Source: Apiospora phragmitis
Lineage: Eukaryota; Ascomycota; Sordariomycetes; Amphisphaeriales; Apiosporaceae
DNA: 64,000 nucleotides
Reading direction: 5' to 3'
Assembly (NCBI GenBank): GCA_038363925.1
Contig: JAQQWL010000009.1
Span: forward strand, 1,054,001 to 1,118,000
The position numbers were made by a program, and so were the translations under genes. The first letter of the stretch is position 1, and each line of letters starts with the position of its first letter. The notes under the pieces were generated by a model that had not been told where the DNA came from, made no database searches, and saw only the letters and a program-made list of their open reading frames with translations. This document shows positions 22,050-34,499 of the stretch, piece by piece.

Positions 22050-25000
22050 AGGCCACACCCCTTCTTCCCTTTCCCTCTCCTCCTGCTCCTGCTCCTTGCC
22101 CTCCCCCCTCTACGGCTCCCACTCCCCAAATGCTTGCCCTGGCCCCCAAAAAGGCACTGTGATTAGCCAGCAAAAACCTCCGACGGCCTCGAGGGGACCC
22201 AGCAGGCCCGCTGTTTTCTAGAAGACCGTTGGGCACGTACGCCGATGAAGAACCAGAAAGGGATGGTGTGCTGACAAGGGGGCCCCTGGACTGCAAGAAT
22301 CGGTTCATCAGTTCAAGAGATTACCCTGGACAATGAGCCAAGGATGCATAGGGTACTTACTGGACCAGGTGTGTCTAAGGTGGGTGGGCGGGCGGAGACC
22401 CAGTTGAAGCTCGCTTGGAGAAAAGTGCAGGGGGTTCCGCGGTGGGTGGAGGAGGTACAGGAACCCCTGTCCGTTAAGTGTTCAATGGCCAATTCTCTTT
22501 TTTCAGGTATGTTCGCATATAGCATTGTAATGACAACTCCTATCCAAGTGTTTCTATTATTACTACCGATAGGAATATCTGTCGGCCGTATAAACCGCTT
22601 TAGGCACCGGGACACGGCAGAAGTCGATAGTAATCTAACGGATCGCCCTTCACCGACTTGCAGAGGCCCACGAGCATGACAACGGCTGTCAAATCGAGCC
22701 GACGCCGATATTACAGTAGAGGGAAAGTTGAGATTATTCACAGCTATGATGGCGGGCAGTGCTGACAGGTAAGATGCGTGGTGGTGATGCGATGCGATGC
22801 ACGGCCGACTTTCCAATGACGGTTCGGTGGTGGTCACACAATGATTACCATCCTAAGTGCAGCGCAGGTTCAATTGCGCGTTGATCGAAAGACTTGGCTT
22901 TTGAGGGGTTCACGATGAAACCCGTTACCCAGAGGCTCTGAGAAACATACTGACTCCGCCGTCGTCCCTATTCTACGCTGGATAGACATCGTCAGTTCCC
23001 TGGTGCCATGGGACACCCGGGCTAAAGCAGTATATTATAGTTTATCGACACTATAGTAAGGCGAGCTAGAAGCCCGATTCGACAAGTGCGTTGTTGTGCC
23101 TGACACCGAAATAAGTCGGGGGGTCCACTACTAGTCAAGTAAATAAGCCGCGCGCCAATCGCAGCGGGCCCCCTTTAGCTTACTTACAGGATAACTTGGT
23201 TATCGCAACGGTCGGGATCAGGGTACTTCCAACTATAGTGACGATGCAAACAAGGTGAGGATACCCAGATACCCACGAAGAGCCTTCAACCACGATCTTA
23301 GCAGTGGGTTTTCCGGAGACTTGCAGTAGCCGCAACGGTGAGCCAAGCCAAGCAGGAGCCCCTGAATGATTGGGCCATTACGATATAGCGCATCGTGGGA
23401 GTCCCTTAGTCCATACGGCTTGCTGGATTAGCATGGGCCTATCCGGAGCAATACGTACAGTATGTAAGGATTCCCGTACATAAAATTGCGTACCTCTTGG
23501 GGAAACACATATCGCACAGACGAGAGAGCGCCCGACCAGGCCGGCTGATGAACGTTTTCCATCACCCAGGCACGACAACTTTAGCCGCATCCTTAGTCTG
23601 CCAACGGCACGCGTCTAGGGTGCCGGTCCCATTAGACTGTCCTGCGGCGGCGGGAAGTTTGGTCAAGATGATGATGCCATAAGGGATCCTGCGAGACTCG
23701 AATCCTCCCGACTCTGCAGCCTCGCTCACAACCTGTAACAGAGGGCCAGACAAGGCTAGAAGCTGCGGTGGACGGCTCAAAGTTTCCAGCTCCCACCTCA
23801 CCCATTGACTTTCATCTCCTGAGTGGGACTCGCCTCACGACATGGTGTCCGCGGTCGTTCGCGAGTCAAAGAGGGGGGTCTATAGAGCTTGTTGTTAAGG
23901 AGGCCACTCACGCTCAACACAACGCTCGTGGATACTAGTCGAGAATGCATCACGGAAAGGCACATGCAAAGTACAATATAATCTTGCTTCCGGGTGCGTC
24001 ACGTAGGTCGAGACTGTTACGCTGCACTCCACATTAGGCCTGTTGCGATGGGTCCTGTCAGGGAAATCACCGGATATTTTCCTTCTGTCTTGAACGATCT
24101 CCCAGGAGCACCGTTACATCCTGCTGGCTTGGTGGGCTCTAACGGCAGTCGAAGAAGAAAGCCCCTGGCTCCTCTCAATCCCGTCGAGAAAAGTAGGCAG
24201 CGTCTTATTCGTTCCTTGAGTTGATCGAACTGAGCTAGCCCGCATTGGGCCAGGAACTGATGTCAGTTTCCGGAAGACTCAACCCACTCTGTCATGGAAT
24301 ACGACATCATTGTTCCAGAACAAGCGCGTTAGGCTCTCGTCGAAACGCGAGTAACAGTCTAGTGGGGTGATCTCGAAGCATCGAAGAACTATTTCTCCGA
24401 CTGCAAATGTCACCGAGCCGCCCAAGAGTTGACTCTCCTTGGGCTTCTGTGGCAGATACAGTCAGGAGTCGTTCGACGCTCGCGGCAAAGAAAAGCCATT
24501 CTTCGGAGGTCGCTTAGCGGCTGCAGCTTCCCAATCCCTGGATCAGCAAGATAGGACTTGTCGACAACTTCATGCATGTGATTGAGCGCAGACCGAGATT
24601 ACTCGACGTTTTCCATGGCTATAACAGACCCGGCTTAATGGGTATATCTGTAGCTTAATATAGCACAGACCAGGCCACACAGACCCTGTCACTGCCTCCA
24701 AAAGTGGCTCCCCCGTCGAGAAGGGGAATGTACTGTGCAGTGACTGTGTTCAAATTGAGTGTGTGTGTGACCTGGATATCTGATATGGCATATGTCGGCT
24801 TGCTTGCTGCTTACTGCATGCGGGCACAGGAAGCGTTGAACGCCTCGCGGCATTTCCGCACTTCGGCTCCAGAAGACATACTCATGGGAGCGGCATGTTC
24901 CTGCTATTGCTCGTACGACCAGTCAGTCGCCCTATAGCACAGCAGCTATCATCAAACAGTAGATAGTAGAGGCTCCAAAAGCCTATCTTGGGCAGTCATC

Positions 25001-27512
25001 GAGAGCGCTGTCGGCGATAATGCGACATATATCGCTCTAGCGTCAGGGCAAATGTGCCGGGTCTCGGGGGTGTCGGAATTGGACAACAGACAACCAGGGC
25101 CGGGCATCCTTCGCTTGCGAAACGAGGGGACAAGCTTCAAACAGGAAACGCACCTAGCACATTTTTGTTTTTGTTTTCTGGGCTGGTTAATTTATCTACA
25201 AAAACGCTTTGCCGATCATTGTTCGGCCAGCCTGACGACGTATATGCCTATTTCGTATCTTCGTACGTAGGGCAGGCAGCATGGAGTATGTAGCGCCTGG
25301 CCTGGCCTTGCTGCTGCTTGCCTTGCCCGCTCGCTCCTCCTTGCCGAGCTAACCCTGGGCCGATTGGGATGGACAAGTCCATGGCCTCGTTCGTTTTTTT
25401 TTCTCCGGAGCCTTGCTTGCTTGCGCTTGGTTCTGCTCATCATGGCCGCCAGGGCCTGCATAGGATCAAATCAACTAAGCCGCATGTAGAGAATATGTCC
25501 GACCGGCAGACTCCACTTGGCGGAAGATCCCCAGTCCCGCTCTCAGCAGTCAGCTTGATCAAGCAATCGTTGTCCTTGCCGACGTCCAAAGAAAGAAAAG
25601 TGGTGCATGGGTTGCTCAGGTCGGTCTCCATAATAACAGTAACAGAAGCCGCCACCACAGCGCCAGCGCAGGTTACGGCATCCGACACCAGCTGCCGTTC
25701 TGACTAACTTCTCAGTAGCGTGAAGCTGTTCAGGGTCCTGGTAGCAGCGAACCCAGCAGCTAAGGTTTTAGAGTCGTCTTTTTTCTCGGCCGACACTGAT
25801 GAATACCGGTTGTTTATCGGCAGTCGGGCATATGGTAACGCACTTTCCCTTCATGTTGCAATGGGCACACAATAGCTTCACTATATGTCCTGGAAGTATA
25901 AACCACTCGAGATGGGACCTGTCTAGTATCGAATGTTTACCTTGTTTTCTCGGGACTTTTCCCGGATTTGCATACTGCGGTGCCAACATCAATCCCGTTG
26001 AACTTGCAACGAAAGTAAACAATCTTGGAACTGAAATTTTAAACAAGCTGCAAAGCTATATCCCAGCCGCGAAGGCAGGGTAAACCTGTATTCGGTGAAG
26101 ATATGGAATGTTCGGCCAAATGGTCGAGTCAGTAAATAGCAGCCTCCAGAAGGTGCTGCAGTCGTCTAAGGCGAAAATAAAATTGCCCGTGGGCAATATC
26201 AACTCGTGTTTCTACGCAAATGAGTCGTCAGCCAATGCCGTCGTCGGAAGTCGAAACAAATATTGGGCGACGTAGCAGTGTTGTGCAGCCTGACCAGGCG
26301 GACCGGTAGTGATCCCGTAATGTAAAATTCCGATGATCCTTTCCGGGTGGATGATGGGAAATGTCAGAGTCGCAACAGAAACAAACCCAGACTGAGCTGA
26401 TTAACATGAGGAATACGACATAGGAGATATTCAGCAATCGATGCTGACTTGACATGTCTGACAGCTTCCCATCGTGACCTAAGTTCGGGAGAGACCACAG
26501 GTTGTCAGGTCCAAATCAGATACTGTGCGGCGGCTTATTCCAAGCGAGGGTCCCCCATTTAGGCATAGGGGGTTCAGTGTTAGACAAGGGTGGGTTGGGT
26601 GCACAAGAACAGGGGTCTAGTATGGATGCGGGGCCAGCGTGAACTTCGCTTTGCTGGCTGGTCCAAACATCGATTCCCAGCAACAGCCCTTAGGCGATCC
26701 CTCAGCAAGGAAGTCCTGTCTGTCTCTGGAGGTATACGTAGGGCATAGGGGCAGGAGGAAGAGAATATTGAGGGCAGCGGGTGAGGTTTCAACCCATATC
26801 GTACCTGGAGTATAGCAGCAGTTCAAGAGTCAGGGTAAGGAAAAGGGATGTATGTATAGGATAGGAAACGGAACATGAATGGAATCGAACGGATGGTGAA
26901 ATGGACAGTAACAATGGCGGCCGGTAAGACTCGAACCGAGCCGGGTTCCCGTTGTGATGAGATTGCACTAATCCTACCGTACATAACTTTGTACGCACCT
27001 GCATCATCTCTTCAAAGGGATGCTCAACTCCATGATGTGGTTGTCGACATTATTCTCTCTTGGGAAGATGGGCCACGCAGCCCTTTGGACAGAGCCGACT
27101 GCCGACATGCGAAAGCAGAAGGAAAGAGCGGTTCACCCACCTTTACGGCGAGCAGCTGCATGTGGCCTTTAGCCCAACGGGGCAGTTGCGTCTGCGACCC
27201 TACGGCAAGCAGGTGCTGGGTTCGGCGTTGGTTGGTTGGCCGTACATACATCGAACTGATTTATTGATCCAATACATCCGTGATGGGTGGCTAAGGTAGA
27301 CATCACGCCGGCAACCATGGGGCAAAGGGCCTCAGCTTGGTCAGAACAGGCCACACTTGCAGGATCTTTACAGTAGTTTGCGACTATGACACTGCTAGCA
27401 GCTCGCTAAATACGGCCGTCCGTTTTAAGGCTGCTCCCGCATTTTTGATAGGTTCTGCATGTCTCGTTGCTGTGCAATTGCCTACTTGGAAGTCTGGTAT
27501 GGACGATCACTT

Positions 27513-27542
27513 CAGTGTGCGTGTGTGTGTGTGTGTGTGTGT
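27513..27542. repeat. TG microsatellite
   Basis: About 14 TG units with one C interruption, in gene-free DNA. Confidence 0.95.
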
Positions 27543-28469
27543 AGGAATAAGCAGTTGGACACTGCGCACGTTGCAATATACCATCATCATCAATATCGCA
27601 CCACTTAGTTTCCCATCACATCCACCGTGATCGATCTGAGGTCACACTCGACGAAGGGGGTACCTGGTACCATCACTCTTCCCCCCTTGCCCATGTCCTT
27701 TGCCCTTGCTGGCCTTAGCCTATCGGAGAGCAGAACCAAGACAGGATTAACTCATCTATGGGTCGGAACAGTACATCATTACCTTGCGAGTGTCGTTGTA
27801 CACGCTTATGATTTATTATGTATCTTCGATTCTTCATTAGTCTTGTATCTTTGTTCAGTGACAGGCGCAGAGCCGTCGTCATGCCTTTCACACTCGGCAG
27901 ACCTCCAAATCTCCGAACACGACAAGCAGATCCGTCACTAGTAGATGACTATCAATTAGTTTTCTGGTTGCCCTTTTTTTCCTTTTTCGCAACGCTCTAT
28001 CTACAGCCGACCACGGCTATGACGTAGGGACTGCACATGTAACCTCTGGCACTAACCTACGCCTCGCTTATATCTATCTGCGTCAAGTAGGTTCGATATG
28101 TAAGTTAGACACTTGATCTTTATAGGCTCAGTCAGCGGCTGGCGTAGATTGTGGTGGTAGTTGGAGAAGCTACTACTGCACTGCCAACCCAGCCTACCAG
28201 CCGGTTCCTCCCTCTGCGAGTGATGCCGTAACATCCGCTAACTCAGTTATACATGAGCAGCACATTAAAGAAACAAACGGGATAGGTGGCGCTGTATCAT
28301 CCCGTCCTTTGAACTTCTATTTTTGTTTGTTTGAATATGTAATGGTACGGTAAATTAAGTGCCTACTCTAAGCCACAACTCAAAATACTTTGAATGTGGT
28401 GTAATTGCGCCTTCCCCAGAGTCACCAAATTGGTTTTTAGGAATGCTTTCCAGGATCCCGTCCCGCGTT

Positions 28470-28505
28470 CTGGGTTCGGTCCTGGGTTCGGTCTTGGGTT
28501 TGGTC
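28470..28505. repeat. Three tandem copies of a 12 bp unit
   Basis: CTGGGTTCGGTC occurs twice exactly and a third time with two changes, at a strict 12 bp spacing. No coding role is evident. Confidence 0.85.
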
Positions 28506-31110
28506 GTCCTGGGCAAATCGCAATTTACCAGTGCTGTACCAGGCACCCAACCCACCCCAAATCAATCAATCAATCTCAACCACATCTTTCCTACTTACCT
28601 AGTCGACCAAGAAAACCCATAACTTAACTCTCAGACAAAAAAAAGACGAGATGGCATTTTGGGACGAACACACTGACCGCCCTGCACTGCCTCGTTTTCC
28701 CATTGATCTCATCTAAAAACCACTCGGCCGCAATCTCGTGAGGCGTGATGCTGACAACAGAAGGGCATACGGAGTACTACCAGTACAGACATGTTGGACT
28801 GACTGATCCACCTGCTTGTACGGCTTTTCCAAGAGCCCATAGTTTCCCGTGCCTTCTCCATCTGCACGGCCAATATTTTGCTTTGGCGCCCGGCGCATGA
28901 TGTTTTTCTCTATTAAGCCCACAGCGCTTCGTCATGCACATATCAAAGAACCAACGCAAGCCACAAAATGACTCGCGCATATCCCAAGTTGGGGCATTCC
29001 GTGATCAATATTCGACGGTTATGCCTTGTTTGAACCATTCAATAGTGTCTTTCGGTACCTGCTATTACCACTACCGGTGACATCCCCCCGCAGTTGACAG
29101 CAATGCCACGCCGCTGGTGGCTGGGTGCCTCATATCCGCTGCTTGTCCGTTTTTATTTTCCTCTCTCGAGATACATGCTCCGGGGCCTTGTCTTCCCTCT
29201 TGGTGATTAACAGCTGACAGAAAGCAGCACCACGAAGTGCCTTCCTGTCCCGGCGTCGAGCATCAAATATGAGACAAGGTAATGCGGTATCATCTTGGCT
29301 CCCCCTTTTGCTTGTCTTGTACGGGCCACTGCTTACCGAGATGATAGGCAGTCAAGACTTGGGGAGGTCTGAGAGGCTATAACTCGGCTTTGCTATGTAC
29401 TGCAGTTTCTGGATTTTTGTATTAGCCTACAGATGGAAGAGCCGATTTGTACAAAGGACTTTAACCACGGCCAATCTCCACCACCACCGCGCCAACACTG
29501 TATGTACATGTTGCTAACCACTAGGAGCAAGGTACGGCTACCGCCGATCTCTCTTTTTGGATAGCACCATGGAATTACCAGAACGGTACAACCACTCCGT
29601 GTACGTGTGGTTCTGGCATATGTACGAGAGCCGGCCCAGCAGCGCGTCTCATCACTCCCTTACCCACCCTTTGCGTCGACGCAGATACGGCTTGGGAATA
29701 TCTCGAGGTCCTGCAGGCTGCAGGTAAGCCAACCACCTCCTCTCTCCATACGCAGCACGCGGGCCAGTGATCAATCATCGCGCAGAGCTCGTATGATGTG
29801 ACGGCTACACACCAAATTATACACCCCACGTGTATAGTCGTCGATCGCATGCACGCATCCCGCTGCTAACTGTGACCTCATTACTGTACACCCCATCGCA
29901 TCGCTTCGTGGTAGACTGTCGAGTCCTCCCTACAGTGTGTATCCTGCCCATGGCAGGGGTTATTCGGCAGGAGCTGCACGCTCGAGCACAGCTACACGCT
30001 TGAACCGCCAGAAGCGGTTGGGAAGAGAGACAGTATCGACACAATGGAAAGAGCTCCTTGCCCTAAACAGCAATGGAGTGCCTCCTGTCGTCAACCCCTT
30101 CCTGCGGCAAAGAATCTCATGGACGCCATGTAACGTCCTTGGCTGCAGCTCACCCGCGGCGGGCGCTATGTACCACTACATCCCCGGTGCAGCCGTTACA
30201 AGTCACAAGCTCGCACCAAGATCGGACCGGTATATCACGGCCTGCACAAGCCAGCCAATCATAACTATGGAAGTGCAGTCGGTCGGTCGAACCATCATGA
30301 ATGATTGAAAAGTCGGAAGCTCTCCTATACTCGCTGACTCGGGACACTGCTATACCGATTTCAGCTCTGACTCAACGGTACATGTCTGTCTGACATATAC
30401 TCCTGAACCGTTTGTGACTCTGCCCTGGAACCAACAAGGCGTGACAAAAAACATGAAACCTTCTGGAACAAATCCGACAGCAAGGCAAGTCCGGCAGCGA
30501 GAAACAACGTAAGATGTTGCTGGGTAATCATCTACCTACCACGGAATGCATCTCGTCACAGTTGAAACGGCCGGATCTGTGACTGCCACAGTGCATTCCA
30601 TCATCAAACGTCGTGGTAGTCGAGATTTCGCCATCGATGTTACCTCAACGTAACAGCCAGATCTGCCTGGCCCCCGTGGTGTGATTTACCGGGATTTCTG
30701 TTCCTACCCAGGAGAGGGAAAGGGGAGGGAAAAACACAAAAATGGCCCTGAAAAATCATCCGCTCCTCGCCCAAGGAGCCACTTTTACCGTAGCAATGTT
30801 ACTTGACAGCTCTTAGCAGAGGGCCAGAGGCGGTGGGATGCAACATTAGCGGCCTCACGACCCAAATGTTTCTCCAGTTTGGTCGTTACCCCTCGTAGAG
30901 TTTCACACCTTTTTGACGTTCACGCATTGAACGCAGTGGCCAAAACGCAACGGATTCAGGTTGTCACGGGCTTTCTGTCACGGCTAGATAAGTAGATAAC
31001 ATCTTGGTTACCGCATTTGGATTCATCTTTTACCCCAGCAGTTCGCCAAAAATTGACAGCTGAATATGTCGGGTTCCTGACGATCCTAGGAGTTCTATCT
31101 AGTCTGTCTG

Positions 31111-33204
31111 CTAATCTTCGTCGCCGCTGTCCCATTCGACGAGGTGCTCTTCGTCGTTGAGAGCCAGCTGCACGAAGTGCCGCACCCATGCCTCATCGAC
31201 CTGATTCAGTTGCCCTCCGCCTCCTCCCGCTGCAGCTGCAGGAGGCGGCTGCCCGTTCTCCACATTATGACCATTCCGAGCATTCCTATTGACCAGATGG
31301 TTCTGGCCCTGTCCCCGTTGTCTGTTATTGTGCCGGTTGATCCCCGGGACCGCTTGGCCGCCACCCCTATGATGGCCTCGACCTCCAGGGCCCTGTCGAC
31401 CTTCGTTCACCGCCTGACCGGCGCCGCGACCACCACCTGCAGGTGCTGCTGCTGCAGGCTGGCGATTACCTCCTCCGCCACGACCTCGAGCCGCGGGCGC
31501 GTTGCCCTCGATGCGAAGCACTAACGGACCCTCACGAGCGACTCGCTGCTCCGCCTGTTCGGCATTTCTTGGAACCGCCTGCGGGGCGGCAAGTGCTGCC
31601 GGTTGCTGGCGTGCAGCTGCTGCGGGCGCTGCCCGCGGTGCTGGTGGTGCATCCTCCACATCAGCTTCGGATTCATCATCCGACTCATCCTGGTCCTGCT
31701 CGACGATCTCCAGATGCTGCCCGTACTCGCCCAGTTGGACATCCGCGTTGCGCAGCGCGTCCCCGCCGCCGTAGGCAATCCCCACGTCCGCGCCGTCTCC
31801 GCCCTCCAACTCCCAGAGCCGCATGTAGCAGCCATTGATCTCGCCCCCGGGCTGCGTATTGAAATGGCGGTAGGGATTCGACGGGTCTAGCCACGCGGAA
31901 CACAAATAGCAGAAATGGGTCTGGCAGCGGAAGCAGCGCATGTGGTTGCAGCCATGCGACTTCTGGCAGGGCGAGGCACAAGTGGGGCACGGGGAGGTGT
32001 GCATCTTGAGATATTCCAGAGATGCCTTCTCCTCCTCCGTGATTTCCCCCTTGCGCTCCTTGGGTATGCAGTACTTGAACTCGCCATGCCACGACTGTCC
32101 GCACCGCGAGCAGAAGGCGAAGCTGCAGTCCTCGCATATCGCAAGCAGATCCTGGAGGTAGGCTGCTTGAGATTTGTTGTCCGTGGCGTTCTCCTCGTCC
32201 GACTCGTAGTCCGAATCTGCCGCAAAGTCGAGGCCTTGCGGCTTCTTGTGTTTCTTCGATCGCGCGGCCCCCTGGCACCACGATCGAGGACAGTAGACGG
32301 TGTTTTTATCCGACTCTAGTTCAGTTTTGTGCTTGAGCGTAACGTAGCGTTTGACCATGTCCTGGTCGAGGGGTATTTGAAGCAGTTCACTTGGGCTTAT
32401 GAACATCTTTGGCTTCCGTCTCTTCCCGCCCGCCGCTTCCCTGGCCTTGACTTCACGTTCCTCGGCGCACTTGGGCTCTAAGCAGCGCACCGATGCGACG
32501 TCGCCCTCGGTAACAGCATTGTTGTAGAAATCCTGTAAGCATTGTATGCAAAACACATGTCCGCAGTCCAGCATCCGGTGACAGACGGCGCCCTTCTTGG
32601 GATCTAAACATATACCGCAGTCAAAGGTTTCCCTCTCAAAGGCTTTGCGCTTGGCCATGTTGTCGTAGTCGAGGATGGCGATCTTGTGTTCTGGCGACAC
32701 CTTCAGCGTATTGTTCTTGGCCACCAGCCCAAAAACGTCACCGGCCGCTTGCTGTACATCATCGATGCAGTTGAAGACTACCTGATCGTGGCCCATCTCT
32801 TCCCACAGCCGCTCCGCATTGCCCTCCAGTCTCTTAATGATATCGGTCGATAGCCATGGTGGCGAGGTCGATATGCTGAGGCTCGGCGGCTTCGCTTCGG
32901 GGTAGCCCTCGGGCAGGGTCACGCGCAGGGCGAGAGACGGTAGATTCGACAACTCTTGGGAGTCGACGGTGGCGCCACTGACGGCGGACGGTGCTGCTCC
33001 GGGGTTGTCGGTTTCTGGGTGGGGGGCCGAGTCGGAGGAGGAAACGGCCGGGAACTTAACCACGACGGGCTTGCTCAAGCTGACGGGCACCTCGATGGTG
33101 AAGCTGTAGGGGTCCTCCTCGTCGATGCGGATTTCCTCCGGGTAGATGGCGGCTATGGTGGAAAGCTCGACCGCGCGCGCGTCTTCGCTCCCGTCGTCGT
33201 CCAT
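31111..33204 (-). CDS. itt1: RBR E3 ubiquitin ligase with RWD domain (RNF14/Itt1-like) and RG-rich tail
   Basis: A RING-between-RING ligase passes ubiquitin from E2 through a RING2 cysteine to substrate. It is a single exon of 697 residues with no frame problem. An N-terminal RWD domain (about 10-165; AIYPEEIRI, LPEGYPEAKPPSLSI) precedes RING1 (about 196-246; CGICLDPKKGAVCHR, CGHVFCIQCLQDFY), the IBR (about 305-380; YCPRSWCQGA, CEDCSFAFCSRCGQSWH) and RING2 (about 406-435; CPTCASPCQKSHGCNHMRC). The likely catalytic Cys is residue 419 in SHGC. The order RWD-RING1-IBR-RING2 is that of RNF14 and yeast Itt1, which are linked to translation termination and stalled ribosomes. Unlike those, this protein carries a long C-terminal low-complexity region rich in Ala, Gln, Arg and Gly with RGRGGGG and GGRGHHRGGG motifs, then a short terminal segment (VDEAWVRHFVQLALNDEEHL). 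Confidence 0.93.
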   Translation of the reverse strand: MDDDGSEDARAVELSTIAAIYPEEIRIDEEDPYSFTIEVPVSLSKPVVVKFPAVSSSDSAPHPETDNPGAAPSAVSGATVDSQELSNLPSLALRVTLPEGYPEAKPPSLSISTSPPWLSTDIIKRLEGNAERLWEEMGHDQVVFNCIDDVQQAAGDVFGLVAKNNTLKVSPEHKIAILDYDNMAKRKAFERETFDCGICLDPKKGAVCHRMLDCGHVFCIQCLQDFYNNAVTEGDVASVRCLEPKCAEEREVKAREAAGGKRRKPKMFISPSELLQIPLDQDMVKRYVTLKHKTELESDKNTVYCPRSWCQGAARSKKHKKPQGLDFAADSDYESDEENATDNKSQAAYLQDLLAICEDCSFAFCSRCGQSWHGEFKYCIPKERKGEITEEEKASLEYLKMHTSPCPTCASPCQKSHGCNHMRCFRCQTHFCYLCSAWLDPSNPYRHFNTQPGGEINGCYMRLWELEGGDGADVGIAYGGGDALRNADVQLGEYGQHLEIVEQDQDESDDESEADVEDAPPAPRAAPAAAARQQPAALAAPQAVPRNAEQAEQRVAREGPLVLRIEGNAPAARGRGGGGNRQPAAAAPAGGGRGAGQAVNEGRQGPGGRGHHRGGGQAVPGINRHNNRQRGQGQNHLVNRNARNGHNVENGQPPPAAAAGGGGGQLNQVDEAWVRHFVQLALNDEEHLVEWDSGDED

Positions 33205-34499
33205 GATAAAACTACTAACGCTACCGGCCCTCTAAGCGATCGACAAACTGATGTAATCGTGTAACAGCGCGCATCCTAGGATATTGGGTGGCGAAGCATG
33301 TGGGAGAACGATGAAGAATTCGACTTTGGCAGCGCGCGCAGTATGATGACGGGGAAGAAATCAAGTGGTTTTCGCGCCCCAACCTCGGTCTGGATATTCC
33401 TGGGGGTTTGCCACTCTTCGTTGACGTGGGAGAGAGCGATGATGGCGATGGCCCTGGTTGGTTGGATAGTTGGATGGAATAAACTGGGTGTACTGCAGCT
33501 ACTCTTTGATAAGCCCGGCACTAAGGCAGCCTAATAATAGAAGCATGCATACATACAAGAGGATTAATAAAGCTGTGTGTGTGCGCGCGTGTGTGTGTGG
33601 TTTGTCGTGTAGATGGTTAGGACGAACCAGCCTGTATTTGTAGTAGCAGTACTTGGGATTTGGCGCGACGGCGCCGAACACAGGATCCTTTGACTACACT
33701 TTATGGACAATGGCTCGGAAGAAGCCGTCTTAACGCCCGATGGGTTATCCAAAGAAAAACAAAATAGGCAATTGACAATAACCAGTAGTAAGAATGGGTT
33801 TAGACAATAACTTTCATAAAAACATCTCTCTACGGAAATAAAAAGCAGATGACGTAGATGCAGCCTCTCTGGTGGTGAGGTTGCAAAGATGCAAGTAGGT
33901 TATGTAAGGATTCAAAATCTTTAGGTAAGAGGTGACAGGCAGTAGGAATATGCATCAAATAGGACCCCTATTGCTTTCATATAAGCATTTTTTGCTGTGT
34001 GCCAGGAGACCCTGGGAAAGCTCTAGTAGTAAATCCAATTGGACTTCTACTCCGGGTGATTCATTTCTCATTCGCCAACGGGGTTAACAAATGCACCAAG
34101 TCCAGTCACCGGTGATGCTTTAGACTGAAAAGGATCATTGGACAATCGCAATTGGCCTCCTCTGATTTCCAAGGCCAGCAATGCCAGCAATGCCAGCAAA
34201 GCCAACGGTCATGACGAAATGCAATGGAGGGGTCGTCGGTCTTGTCGTCTTTGCTGTTCCAGACCCCATTGCTATCGATCTGGTGGACTTGATTGGTTTA
34301 GTGGATCTGGTAGAGGCTTAGCGCATTGGCCTGCGATTCAAGACCAGCCTATCCTCTCTGAAACAGGCATCTGCTCTTGGGAAAATCGACGTCTCGGTTC
34401 CCTTAGACACACTGTCAACGACCTACCGACCACAGCAGACATCTCGAGTGCAGCAGCTGGAGCTGTAGCAAGCATATCCGCCTAGACAAAACCAATACA
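33205..34499. other. Intergenic region between divergent RBR ligase and dolichyldiphosphatase
   Basis: About 1.3 kb hold two divergent promoters. A GCCAGCAAT repetition near 34178-34200 and a TG-rich stretch near 33576-33598 are visible. Nothing else is supported. Confidence 0.6.

Larger units (their letters stand above)
20684..31110. other. 10.4 kb gene-free region upstream of the NDT80-like gene
   Basis: This is the longest stretch without a supported gene. It contains microsatellites (listed separately), many short ORFs within chance length, and a degenerate tRNA-like fragment near 26925. No transposase, reverse transcriptase or terminal repeats were recognised. The left end must hold the promoter and leader of the NDT80-like gene, including a possible upstream ORF at 20772-21023 (-). 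Non-coding RNAs or very small genes cannot be ruled out by eye. Confidence 0.5.

Noticed and set aside
22313..22837. 174-codon minus-strand ORF in gene-free DNA
   Set aside because: Length is within chance for this much non-coding DNA and no domain or composition signal supports it.
26920..27000. tRNA-like sequence on the minus strand (GGTTCGAGTC T-loop)
   Set aside because: The T-stem halves do not pair and no matching 5' acceptor strand exists upstream; at most a degenerate fragment.
20684..31110. RIP-mutated transposon filling the gene desert
   Set aside because: Base composition is not strongly AT-rich, no terminal repeats or transposase/polymerase fragments were recognised; a proper RIP index was not computed.
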